Shown here one piece after another: positions 22,911 through 32,152 of a stretch of DNA of 64,000 nt. Position numbers and translations under genes: made by a program. Location: positions 372,001 to 436,000 of the forward strand of contig JASFAU010000015.1 in the NCBI GenBank assembly GCA_039704465.1. The letters are read 5' to 3'. The notes below the pieces were generated by a model. It had not been told where the DNA came from. It did not search any database and saw nothing but the letters and a program-made list of their open reading frames with translations. Positions within the stretch are counted from its first letter, which is position 1. Each line of letters begins with the position of its first letter. The stretch comes from Plasmodiophora brassicae. Its lineage: Eukaryota > Endomyxa > Phytomyxea > Plasmodiophorida > Plasmodiophoridae.

Positions 22911-23644
22911 TTACCGCGAAGTGAGACGTCCGTACGACGTCTGCGAAATGTGGTGCTTGTTATCCTTGAAGTACATGTCGAGGACGTCACTGAGAATGCT
23001 GTCGGCATTTGTGGGCGCCGGGCCATTGTAATCAATGAAGGCCTCGTCGGCCACAGTCTCAGGCGACAAATGGCGGCCGGCAGCTGCGTGGCGACTGATG
23101 ACGCCCTCGACAACAGCCTCGTTCCCGATCTTCAGAGTGTTGGAGCAAGTACAATATATCCGGGATTCCATCGTAGATATTCTCATCGGTAAAGACATGT
23201 TTCAGAATACTGGTGCCTGGTTGGCCGCGGATGACGCTCCCGCACCACCCGGCACTTCTCGATTTGGAAACAAGTCGAAGCCTCAGTGTCTCGAGTTGCT
23301 CAATCATAACTGGTAAAACGGGAAGTGCAACGCCGCCCTTGATTGCCGCCGTACTGTAGCGAAATCCCTTTCAGCATCGAACCATGAGGAAGACCGAGGG
23401 CCGGATGATCGGAAGGAGTGGCAGAACCATCAGAGGATGGGTCAGCACATGATGAGGAGCCACGACAGTTAGGAGATTGGCCAGCACATGAGGAAGTAGC
23501 TGGATGATGAGGGGGTTGGTTAGCACTTGAGAACGAATCATGACGATCAGAAGAGAAGCCAGCAGATTCCTGGGCGAACGGCAAATTTGGAGCAGACACA
23601 TCCAGTCCGGCCGACGCGAGCAGAGGGATTAGCAACAGGGACAT
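22911..23644 (-). CDS. Hypothetical secreted protein, exon structure unresolved
   Basis: The 5' frame (23644-23300) begins with a signal peptide (MSLLLIPLLASAGLDVSA), followed by a Ser/Pro/His/Cys-rich low-complexity stretch with imperfect internal repeats (SSCAGQSPNCRGSSSCADPS). The 3' frame, ending at 22911, has strongly GC-biased codons (KIGNEAVVEG, EAFIDYNGPAPTNADSILSD, VLDMYFKDN). The frames between them do not join by an obvious single intron, so this could be one spliced gene, two genes or a decaying one. Family unknown. It lies in the spacer between A1 and B, a spacer that is missing from the second block. Confidence 0.3.
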
Positions 23645-23700
23645 TCAGGCAAGATGATTTCTCCTCAAGCACTGCATTAATTTCTACAAATTACATGATA

Positions 23701-24189
23701 TCAGAAACTAGATCGTGCATGCATGCTTACATAGGAATATATACCTCCACTTTCAATCGCGATGGGCTCGTTCTCCAAACGTGGCTTCTTGAAGAAGTTG
23801 AAGATCGAGGTTTGGGAAGTGGAACTGGATGCCCGTTTGCCTTTCGAGTTCACCACTTGAACATGGCAATGCTGTGACTCAATATGGTATTGCAGACTGT
23901 CGCGACGCATCATGCTGCGACAGTGTCCAACTGGACAACAGACCTGTTGATGTGAAGGCGGCCTAGTACGTGAACAAGATGTCCAACAAGCGGGTACGTC
24001 CACAATGTCGACAACAGCATGCTTACGTCGGAGAGCGTCCGCAGCGGGTTGCATCGTCTCAGTCGTCGAATCAGTGACATGAGCCGATGATCTCGACATG
24101 GGTACGACCGGGAGCTCAACAACGTCAACGTTGGATAGATGTTGGAGCAGTTCGTACGGTACATTCCAACAATCCCACATTTCGGCCAT
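23701..24189 (-). CDS. C2H2 zinc-finger protein with PIP-box-like C-terminus
   Basis: An open frame of 162 aa. It contains one C2H2-type finger, C-P-V-G-H-C, eleven residues, H-I-E-S-Q-H, and shortly after it the sequence QTSIFNFFKKPR. The latter fits the PCNA-interacting consensus Q-x-x-I/L/M-x-x-F/Y-F/Y followed by basic residues. Upstream is an acidic, Val-rich stretch. The combination suggests a replication- or repair-linked protein, or the terminus of a transposon protein, but no family is recognised. A possible upstream exon (24239) reads SVEEVFAIINNFLERW in another frame. Start uncertain. Confidence 0.35.
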   Translation of the reverse strand: MAEMWDCWNVPYELLQHLSNVDVVELPVVPMSRSSAHVTDSTTETMQPAADALRRKHAVVDIVDVPACWTSCSRTRPPSHQQVCCPVGHCRSMMRRDSLQYHIESQHCHVQVVNSKGKRASSSTSQTSIFNFFKKPRLENEPIAIESGGIYSYVSMHARSSF

Positions 24190-24239
24190 CGCTCCAGGAA
24201 ATTGTTGATAATCGCAAACACTTCCTCAACAGACTGCAT

Positions 24240-25117
24240 ATTGCGATTCAGCGAGCCCGCGAAATCATTTCGATCGAAGCCAAGCCGGTAACTCCGCCTT
24301 CAGTGCCGTCAAGCAGTATTCATGAGACTGACTAGTCTGCATAATCCAATAGAGGTTGGCGTATCGCAGACAGCAGATGCGACACGATGCGCGAGGTATG
24401 GTCAACAACCAGCTCAGGGGCAACGCCGTCCCGGAGTCCGAGGCCTGGTTTTGGCGGTACCCGCGCAGTCCATGTGAGTGATCGTCCCTCCAGTTATCGC
24501 AGTCCGTGGCCATGTCGGGATATGTAGCTATCGATACCGACGCCAGCCTGATTTCCATCTTTCGCTCATGCTCTGTTCATCTTCGTACGCTCCGGTATGC
24601 CCAATTCTTGCGTCAAGGGACATTCCTTCTCCAGGCCTTCCTTCGGAATCAGCCGGGCCTTCGGACGGCGACCTGGGTCGCCGAAAACGGCATTTTCTGG
24701 AACCCGGGGCCTGGGTACCGCATCTGAAACCTTCGGGCTCAAGCAGTTGACATACGTTTACCGCATGCGTCAAAACAGAGTAGGGAAACAATGAGCTTCT
24801 AAGCACGTATGGCCATAAATTAATTGCTGGTTGCCGCCGCTTGAACGTAAGTACCGGGACGTGGCCGCCACCGGAACGCGCTTCACCCAACCGGAACGTT
24901 TGTTCCACTGCCGTAGCTATTGCTGACTCACAAACAATTGAGCGTTCCAAAATTGGGATTCAGCTAGGGTGCATGGTAACTGGAAGGCGATCCAGCGACT
25001 GGCAGTGACGAACGGCCGGCCGCGGTCTGCCTGCGCCTGTTGTCTGTGCCGATGTTCCGCCGAGTGTTCGGTCCAAATTTAGCTGCGCCGGGCAACTGCG
25101 GCGGCGTCAGTCAGTAG
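24240..25117. other. Spacer upstream of gene B
   Basis: Short frames on both strands with no motif. GC-rich imperfect inverted repeats occur near 24630-24740, with related sequence near 22680-22780 just downstream of A1. The inverted repeat CCGAGTGTTCGG recurs at 25060-25071, 46 bp before the B start, as in the A copies. Confidence 0.4.
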
Positions 25118-27771
25118 ATGGGCGTCGTCTGGCTGTTTACTGCTGTCGTCGCTGCTGCAGGCGCGGCCAGTGCTGCCTACTGGGGTGCCGGCGACGAATG
25201 TCTCGTGGACCGCAACGGCACCCAAGTCAGGACTACCGTCAAACGGGTCTTCGGATTCGGGGTGTTCCTTCTTGCGGATAGCACGGGCCCGGAACGTGTC
25301 CGAATTTCGAAGGTTGCCCAACAAGGTTCACGTCGCGTCCACCAGTCATGCATACTAACCATCCGAGCGCACAGCCTGACGAGGTATGCGTCAATGTGAC
25401 CACTGCGGACCAAGCGGTGAGAGTTATCGTCGAAGAGCCAAGAGTGATGGGCGCGCGGCAATGGATGTGGGTCTGGAAGCGGGCACTGCCTTTGTCTGAT
25501 TCCCTATCTGGTAATGATGATGATTGGCACCCTCTTTCGGTAGCCTCCAACGTCGTCTTAACCCGCATGCTGGCTACTGTACCAGAAGAGTTCACGCCTG
25601 ATCTCGTGACAGACATCATGGACACTGTTCGCGAGTATGTACAGAAAACGTCTCCGCAGGCCTTCTTCGACGTATTCCTGTTTCCCGTTCTAAACTGCTT
25701 TCGGTCATTCGGCCATGCCGTCCTTGCCGGTGACGCTGGCTCCTCCTGGCGATTCGTCCGCCTGCCACAGACGCCACTGCATGTCCCGCCCCACGTGGCG
25801 ACGTGGCTGGGGCAGCGGGAACCCTCCCAGGTGGGCGGCCACTTTGACGAACACTTTGAGAAAGCCGTCGATAAGTACCACGTCGAAGTGGCACTATGGG
25901 CATCGAAGGAGCACCCTGCGTTGGTCCGTCAGGCGATGCTATCTCTACGGACGCGCCGTCATCTTGTTCGGCCTGATCCCCGTCTGACCGAACGTCTTAG
26001 GGAAATGGCTGATTCCGTCATTGTGGATCGATGGAATTCCGATCGTCTGGTCACGCCCGCCGACGTATCAACGCTCCTGCTGATGGTCTCTGTTGATTGG
26101 GACTATTCGCGAAAAGTACCCCGCGGTACATGGTCGAACGCTGTTCGCCACATTGGTCGCCAAGGGCTGCTGCAGATGGACTTGTTCGAGATCATGGTGG
26201 GCGTCGCGCTGGAGGCGTCCGCTTTCGAGCCATTCACTCAGATATTGAACGATAAGCTCGCAAACGCGACAAACGATGAGCTTGCCGCTGCTCTAGCTGC
26301 CCTGGATGACTGTCTGCCAGAACCAGCTCTTTCGCTGGTGAACCAGTTGGACCTGGTACAGGGCGAATTCCATCGGAAGGAACGTCAGGACGAGGCGGGC
26401 CTCTTTGGGCCGTCGTCGTTCTGGGGGCTGGGTGCGTGGCGTGTCTTTGTGCAATCGGTCAGCGCGAAGGTACGCCCTTCCGAAATACTGGGCATCGCTT
26501 GGACGTCAACCGACCTTGCCGGGCACCTTCTTCCACTCCTTGACGACGCTACATGCGATCGTATCGTGCCGCTCCTGGAATGGCGGTGTCTTGCTGAGTT
26601 GGACGACGAAAAGGCGTACACACTCGCCGCCGATCTCTCCTGCATGGGCGCCCACACCGGATTTGTCCTGGCATCGTACTTCGAAACCGCCCTTAAGAAC
26701 GCCGTTCGAGGGGACGGACATGGTTTCCTGCATTATGCAATGATGGGCATCCGTATCACCGGATGGGTTGGTGATCCTCTGGCGCTCGATGATCTACCCG
26801 ATGGTGAGATTTTCAACGCGTCCACCGGTGCACTGGGTATGTCCATGATGCATCGCGGCGCTCCTGAACTTCTGTCTGTGGTGGACTTCCTCTTGACGAG
26901 GTACGTTCAACGTCCGGAGCACCGCGCCGCGAACGACGCTCTCCTTGTACGGAGGCACCATATTGAGGTACGCCCGGACGTGTTCATGCACATCTCCTGT
27001 TTGCTGACTTTGTTGCAGAGGGACCAGCACAGTAACGACACACGCTGGGCTAAGCTGGCTAAGGTTCGGCGAGATCGGCATGTGGACCGGGCGGGTCGAC
27101 GTCGCGCCGCTTTGTACCTGACGAGGTTTCCATGTGCCGACTTGCGGCAACCGAACGCCCCAGACTTCGCATCTGACATCATATCGGCGATCGACGCTGA
27201 ATACGATGCCCTGTGGAACTCGTCGACCGCTGAACGCGCTGCTGCACCTAGAACGGGCCATAGGGCAGGCATGGAACGGCTTCTGCTACCTGCAGCAACG
27301 TTGGGGTCGCTTGCTGCTGCCGCGATTACATTCGGCCATGGGCGAGCCGAGCAAGAATCTCCATTGCCCGCGGTACACGAGCGTCGGCGGCTACTTGCGC
27401 CAGTAGCGGCTGGCGTGATTGGCATCATCGGCGCCGTCGCGATCGACAAACTGCTGAGGGCGCCCGACAGTCGCCCTACCGCTGGTGCCGACCACGACGA
27501 GGATGTCCTCGATTCGCCCAGTGCCACGTTCCAGGGTTGGACGCTGGCGCTCGCCGGAAGCATCCTCTTCGGTATCGTGACGTGTCTGTCCGCCGCCAAC
27601 CTAGCTGTCATCCTGGGCGAGATAATTCGACAGCCTCGTCCACGAGACACTGTGTACCGGCCACATCCCTCGTGGGACTGGGCCAACGTTGCGAATAGCT
27701 TCACCGATAACGACTTCGCGGCTGCCGATGGATGGCCCCATTGCGAAACGACCTGCTCACCGGTATCCTAG
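25118..27771 (+). CDS. Secreted/membrane protein B, paralogue of A1
   Basis: Exons 25118-25312 and 25375-27771 (intron 62 nt) give 863 aa. Exon 1 is exactly as long as in A1 (65 codons) and ends at the same place. The signal peptide is MGVVWLFTAVVAAAGAASA; GDECLVDRNGTQVRTTVKRV matches A1. Exon 2 shares the blocks VNVTTADQA, DWDYSRKVPRGTW, FWGLGAWRVFV, PLLEWRCLAEL, RRAALYLTRFPC, LLLPAATLGSLAAAAITFG and the C-terminal WDWANVANSFTDNDFAAADG. Many other positions differ, so the A/B split is older than the block duplication. Three C-terminal hydrophobic segments are kept. Function unknown; extracellular or endomembrane location inferred. Confidence 0.75.
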
Positions 27772-28696
27772 GGAACGAAATCGTACCTGTTATATTATAT
27801 TGATGAAGAATGGATAATGCGAGAACATGGGGATCGATTAGTCTGCGATGGGAACCGTTGCGAACGTCGATTGGAGACGGTTTAGCAGGGGAACAGGACG
27901 TCTTCGTTTGGGACCCAGTCTGAGTGAAGTAGGCGTTGTGTTCCACAGGCCTGGCCTCAGGGAGGCGCTGCGACCGTCGTAGGCCGTGCCGATTGTTGTG
28001 CTGACCTCGCTCGCAACGCCCTGCCATCCCGCCGCCCCGAAGTGCAGGCCATGCTGATGGGCTTTGTCGTCGACCACGTCCTAAATAACATTAAGGAGGT
28101 TTTGCGGCCGATCAACGGGCAACGTGCAGAACAGCGGGTCCATGTTCCAGCCGCTGCCGGGGTGCGTTCGGGAAAGGTTTCCTCTATCCCGGCTCTGATG
28201 GCCATGTTCTTAGCCGACCCCTGCACCAGGGCCAGGACCTACTTCACGTTGCTGGTCGATCCGACCCGCTTGTCACACGTATCCCGCTGGCGTTAACGTC
28301 CGGTTCGACAGTTACTGCCCTCAGCAACCCTGGCCCGCATTGCAGGACGGTTCGTTGATGTCTAGCAGGACGTGATTCAGCACATGCTTCGAAACGTCCA
28401 GCCTGTCCACTTCCGGCAGTGGCGCAGGCAGAACCGGGAGAACGTGCTCCAGTGAAGATCGGTGCCGTTTATCAGGATTCTGCGCTTTGCAGGACGTACA
28501 GAACGGTAATCGGTGCGGGCGAGTTCACAGCACTGGCTCACAGCTGCCACTGACGACGCCGACTCGATCGTTGACGGCTTCCCCGGTGAAAGGCGTCCTC
28601 CCCTGATCAGGGGCAACATTTGGACGCGATCGGACCGGCGTACCTACCCGGGCGTATGTAGCAGGCTATTACGCATGGTTCCTACCACCTGTAGGA
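27772..28696. other. Spacer between B and C1, no supported gene
   Basis: Short frames only. The first 100 bp resemble 35395-35500 in the second block. The last 80 bp before C1 (GGACGCGATCGGACCGG and following) match the stretch before C2 and end in CACCTGTAG, a good 3' splice site directly before each C start. An untranslated or short first exon upstream is therefore possible. Confidence 0.4.
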
Positions 28697-30178
28697 ATGC
28701 TGCGATTCGTCGTCCTAATGGCGTGCCTGCTCCCGGGCATGCACAGCGCGCTGGTCATCACACAACCGGCCGGGTCGCCGTTCGCTGGCATTCGGATGCG
28801 CAGCGTCCCCCAGAACAGGTACCTCGGCCCGCAGGGCACCGATCCCGTCGTCGTCAACGTCACCGCCGAATTCATGGTCGTGAACAGCGACACCCTGTGC
28901 GACACGAACAGTGACGTCCCAGATGAGGCCCGAGGTCGCATCGTCCTATTGGTATCGGGTGCCGGCGCCCCTCTTGTCGGGTGCCCGGTGTCGGTGATGT
29001 ACAACCGCCTGCACGAGAAGGGCGTTGCGGCCTGGATCAACATCTTCCCGAACGGGCAGGATGTGACGGACCCAATCGAGTTCTATCCCAGAAACAGAGA
29101 CACGCCCGGGCCCGACAGGAACGCGATGCTGTTTGTGGAGGTGGAGGAACCCGCACAGCCGGGTACGTCCCTCGTCGACTACCTGGTGGACAACTGGCAG
29201 AAGAAGGACTCGATCGTCATCAGCGTGAGACCCGACGTTAATGACTGGGACGACTTCTACCCTCGATGGTACATTCAGGTGCTGCTTCGATGGATTCCGA
29301 CCGTCGTGTTCGGGGTCGCCTGCGTCCTCGCCGCTAGGTTCCTGCGTAAGCACCTGGCGCTTATCATTGCCGAATTCGATGGCACATTGCCAGCGCCTTC
29401 GGTTCGAACGAGGAGACGTCGCATCAAGTTCATCGCTAGTCGCCTCTCCATCGTACACCTGATCCTCGTCATTGAGCTGGTGACGTCGTTCGCCATGTGC
29501 GCGTTCATTGGCATCGGCGGCTGGGCGAGCAACGACATCCTTCCTCACGAGATGACCCTATTCTTCCTAACGGGCCTGTCCGGGTGGGGGTTCACCTGCG
29601 ATGTGCTCAGCGCTGTCTTCTGGACGAGCATCATCAAGGAGATCCCTGGGTCCGGACGCGGTTCCTGGTTCGGTCGGCTTCTGGACTGCCACCACATGAT
29701 CAAGGTCGGGTTCTGCGTCCTCCCTGTTTCGCTCGACACGGTTGCGTGTCTGCTCAACGCCCTGTACGTCAACCTGCCCTACGTCTACCAGCTCACAGCC
29801 GCCCTGATCATGATCCTGCAACTGGTCGTCGGCATCCAGTTCCTGGTGCAGTCGCTGAGGTTCCAGAGGATCCTCAGCGGCACCGTCCACAGGAGCACAC
29901 GCCCGGACGCCATGCACCGGCTCCTGGTCAGGCTGTCCCGGTGGACCCTGTACCTGTCCGTGTCCATGATTGCCTTCGTGTGCTTCCTGTCCGTCGGCGT
30001 CGGCACATTCGTGTACACTCACGTCGGCTGGATGCTCTTCTGGGCAGGTGGCGGGACGACCCGCGCCCTGACAAGCCTGTGCCGCGTGATGCTGGCACAA
30101 CCATCACCAGCACGCGACGAACGCCGTATCGTGCCTGTGCAGGCGGCTGACGTCGATGGCGATACGATGATCCATTAA
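28697..30178 (+). CDS. PA-like ectodomain seven-transmembrane protein C1
   Basis: Intronless, 493 aa. The signal peptide (LRFVVLMACLLPGMHS) is followed by an ectodomain of about 180 residues with a protease-associated-like core: DEARGRIVLLVSGAGAP, then a Cys and HEKGVAAWINIFPNG, the usual 'GkIvLv..rG....C......a...GA.avi' pattern. Seven hydrophobic segments come next, near residues 195-215 (LLRWIPTVVFGVACVLAA), 250-275, 285-310, 330-355, 360-385 (AALIMILQLVVGIQFLV), 415-440 (LSVSMIAFVCFLSVGVGTFV) and 445-465. A short tail closes it. The layout suggests a cell-surface or endomembrane receptor-like protein; no GPCR signature is recognised. C1 converges on tail-collar gene D1, with stops 30 bp apart. 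Confidence 0.75.
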   Translation: MLRFVVLMACLLPGMHSALVITQPAGSPFAGIRMRSVPQNRYLGPQGTDPVVVNVTAEFMVVNSDTLCDTNSDVPDEARGRIVLLVSGAGAPLVGCPVSVMYNRLHEKGVAAWINIFPNGQDVTDPIEFYPRNRDTPGPDRNAMLFVEVEEPAQPGTSLVDYLVDNWQKKDSIVISVRPDVNDWDDFYPRWYIQVLLRWIPTVVFGVACVLAARFLRKHLALIIAEFDGTLPAPSVRTRRRRIKFIASRLSIVHLILVIELVTSFAMCAFIGIGGWASNDILPHEMTLFFLTGLSGWGFTCDVLSAVFWTSIIKEIPGSGRGSWFGRLLDCHHMIKVGFCVLPVSLDTVACLLNALYVNLPYVYQLTAALIMILQLVVGIQFLVQSLRFQRILSGTVHRSTRPDAMHRLLVRLSRWTLYLSVSMIAFVCFLSVGVGTFVYTHVGWMLFWAGGGTTRALTSLCRVMLAQPSPARDERRIVPVQAADVDGDTMIH

Positions 30179-30207
30179 AGGCCACGACACCGGTTTATCG
30201 ACACAGG

Positions 30208-30672
30208 TCACGAGCGCGACGGGAAGATCCCCTGCGTTGCGATGCAGATCGTCACGGCCCGGTAGGGCGCCATGTTCTCGTGCGACTGGGGCGCGCCCGT
30301 CGTCGCGGTCGAGTTCGGCGCCAGCGTCCGGTCCGCCGTCGACGTCGCGTACAGCGGCTCCTGCGCCATCTCGGCCTGTCGCAGCAGGTCAGACACGCGC
30401 CTCTCCACGCCTATCCTGGGTCGGCGACGCACCAGGAGCCGGCTCGACGACCCGGTGTTGCTGACGGCGCAGGTCGGCACCGTCAGCAGCGCGTGCGAAT
30501 GCGATGGCATCTGGGTCGACGTCAGCGTGACCGCCGAGGCGCCGCCCGCCTGCCCGACGTCGTACAGCGAGGTGCCCGCCCCCTGGCCCGCTTCCAGCGA
30601 GAAGCCCCCGCGCAGGTCGGGCAACGCGAACGTCGACCTGCTGTCGCCGCCGTAGAACGTTGTGTGTTCGAC
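30208..30672 (-). pseudogene. 5'-truncated tail-collar gene D1
   Basis: The frame keeps TFYGGDSRSTFALPDLRGGF, VTLTSTQMPSHSHALLT and the terminal AVTICIATQGIFPSRS, nearly identical to D2. Similarity to D2 ends at about 30672, exactly at the 3' splice site of the D2 intron, so the signal peptide and first collar half are missing. No replacement first exon is visible in the next 370 bp. Presumed non-functional. Confidence 0.75.
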
Positions 30673-31040
30673 GTACGCCGTGTCAGCCGATGCATCATTG
30701 GCAAGGGCGAGGACGGAAATGACGACGTCAAGGCGGTTGATTCATCAGGCTGGCGCATTTGAGGTATCCGTCCCCATATCGGTCGATGATCGCAATGACC
30801 TCCCTGACAGCGTTCACATTACGGTGTACTGAACCCTGCATCGAAGAGGTGGAGATCGGGACTGATGCCGTCACTTAGAGCCGCTACGTAGAGGAGACGC
30901 AGGAACGTCGGCCATTTCTCGAAGTGAGACCGAACTCGGGAAACCATGATCGAGGAATTCCGAGGATCGTTTCAACGAATCCAAATCGATCAGGCCGATC
31001 TCTGATACAACCAGGAGCCCTCGTTGGACTTATTATATAG
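30673..31040. other. Unique sequence at the junction of the two blocks
   Basis: About 370 bp related neither to the sequence left of A1 nor to the 5' part of D2. It separates block 1 (ending in truncated D1) from block 2 (starting at 31041). No gene seen. Confidence 0.4.
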
Positions 31041-31089
31041 ATTGAAGTTGCGTGAGTCGACGTCGCTATGCTAGCGTGCACACGCCCGA

Positions 31090-31437
31090 TGTAGACCGGA
31101 CCGCCCAACTAGGCCACGAGAGCAGCTGCTCCCGTGGCCTAGTTGGGCGGTCCGGTCTACAAAACATCTCACCGGAGAAGCTCAAGCCCCCCGATGATCG
31201 AGCGATGTCCGCCGCCTACCGTTGCAAGCGACTCGCAGACCTACTCTCGTGGCCGGCGCATCCGTACGTAACGTATCTACACATCCTCCCCAAAACTCGT
31301 CGTCGTCCACTGCGGACTGCGGGGAGGCTCGAACTCCCGTCGGTGAGATGTTTTGTAGACCGGACCGCCTACTCTCGTGGCTCTTGTGGCCTAGTTGGGC
31401 GGTGCTCTCGTGGCCTAGTTGGGCGGTCCGGTCTACA
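31090..31437. mobile_element. 348-bp TIR element (MITE-like) with 4-bp target duplication
   Basis: The element begins TGTAGACCGGACCGCCCAAC and ends with the reverse complement, ending GGTCCGGTCTACA. It is flanked by CCGA at 31086-31089 and 31438-31441. The empty site exists at A1 (near 19210-19225), where CGCCCGATTC is uninterrupted. Each end is itself a hairpin: the left 70 bp (31090-31162) is a near-perfect palindrome around AGCAGCTGCT, and a second inverted pair (31151-31172 with 31340-31362) is nested inside. The core holds no coding frame. Its minus strand has GGGAGTTCGAGCCTCCC near 31330, which folds like a tRNA T-arm. Confidence 0.85.
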
Positions 31438-32152
31438 CCGATTCCAAACACTTTATATGGTGGAGATTAATTGCTATTACTTTTGCGCGCCGTAGCTCGG
31501 CATCAATCCGCTCCGCCTTGGCATTGCGTGATTTCCAACAGGAGATCATCCAGACGGGCCCTGCCAACGAGGCAGCCACGACATATGTACCTCCTAACAG
31601 CATTGGGTGCCATAGAACTCGATCGGACAGTGTCGTCAGCTATGGGAGATCATCGTTAGCGAGCGTATGCCTCATCGCCCCTTACTTCTTCGTTCGGGTA
31701 CGTATATCCGCTGCAGGTGACGGGCGAACCTCGCGTCTTTCGCCATCCGCGCGGCGTCTGGGATTGTTGCTGTTCTGTAGAAAGCCTTTAGATGGAGCGG
31801 AAACGCGATATCCTCGTCATCGGCGTCATTGTGCACTGACGTTGTTTGCCAGGCTGTCACGAAAGCACCTCGGCCTCTCTCAGTATCTCATCCCACCAAC
31901 CTTAGGGCGCCCGCATTCCACACGAGGACCCTGTGCTGCTTCAGTGCCCGTCGCATTAGTCGCGTACAGTCGTCGGACACAGAACGCGTAACACTGGCCG
32001 ACTTGCGCGCGTGCATGACTGGCAGATCGATTACCGCGCGCGGAACGGTACTATTTTGGCATGCAACAAACAATCAATCAAGCCGCCGAGTGTTCGGTCT
32101 AACTTTAGCCACAGTCGGGGAAACTGCGCCGCCAGGTCAGGACCACGTCGTG

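Noticed and set aside
31315..31350. A tRNA gene inside the TIR element
   Set aside because: Only a T-arm-like hairpin is present; no matching acceptor, D or anticodon arms could be found.
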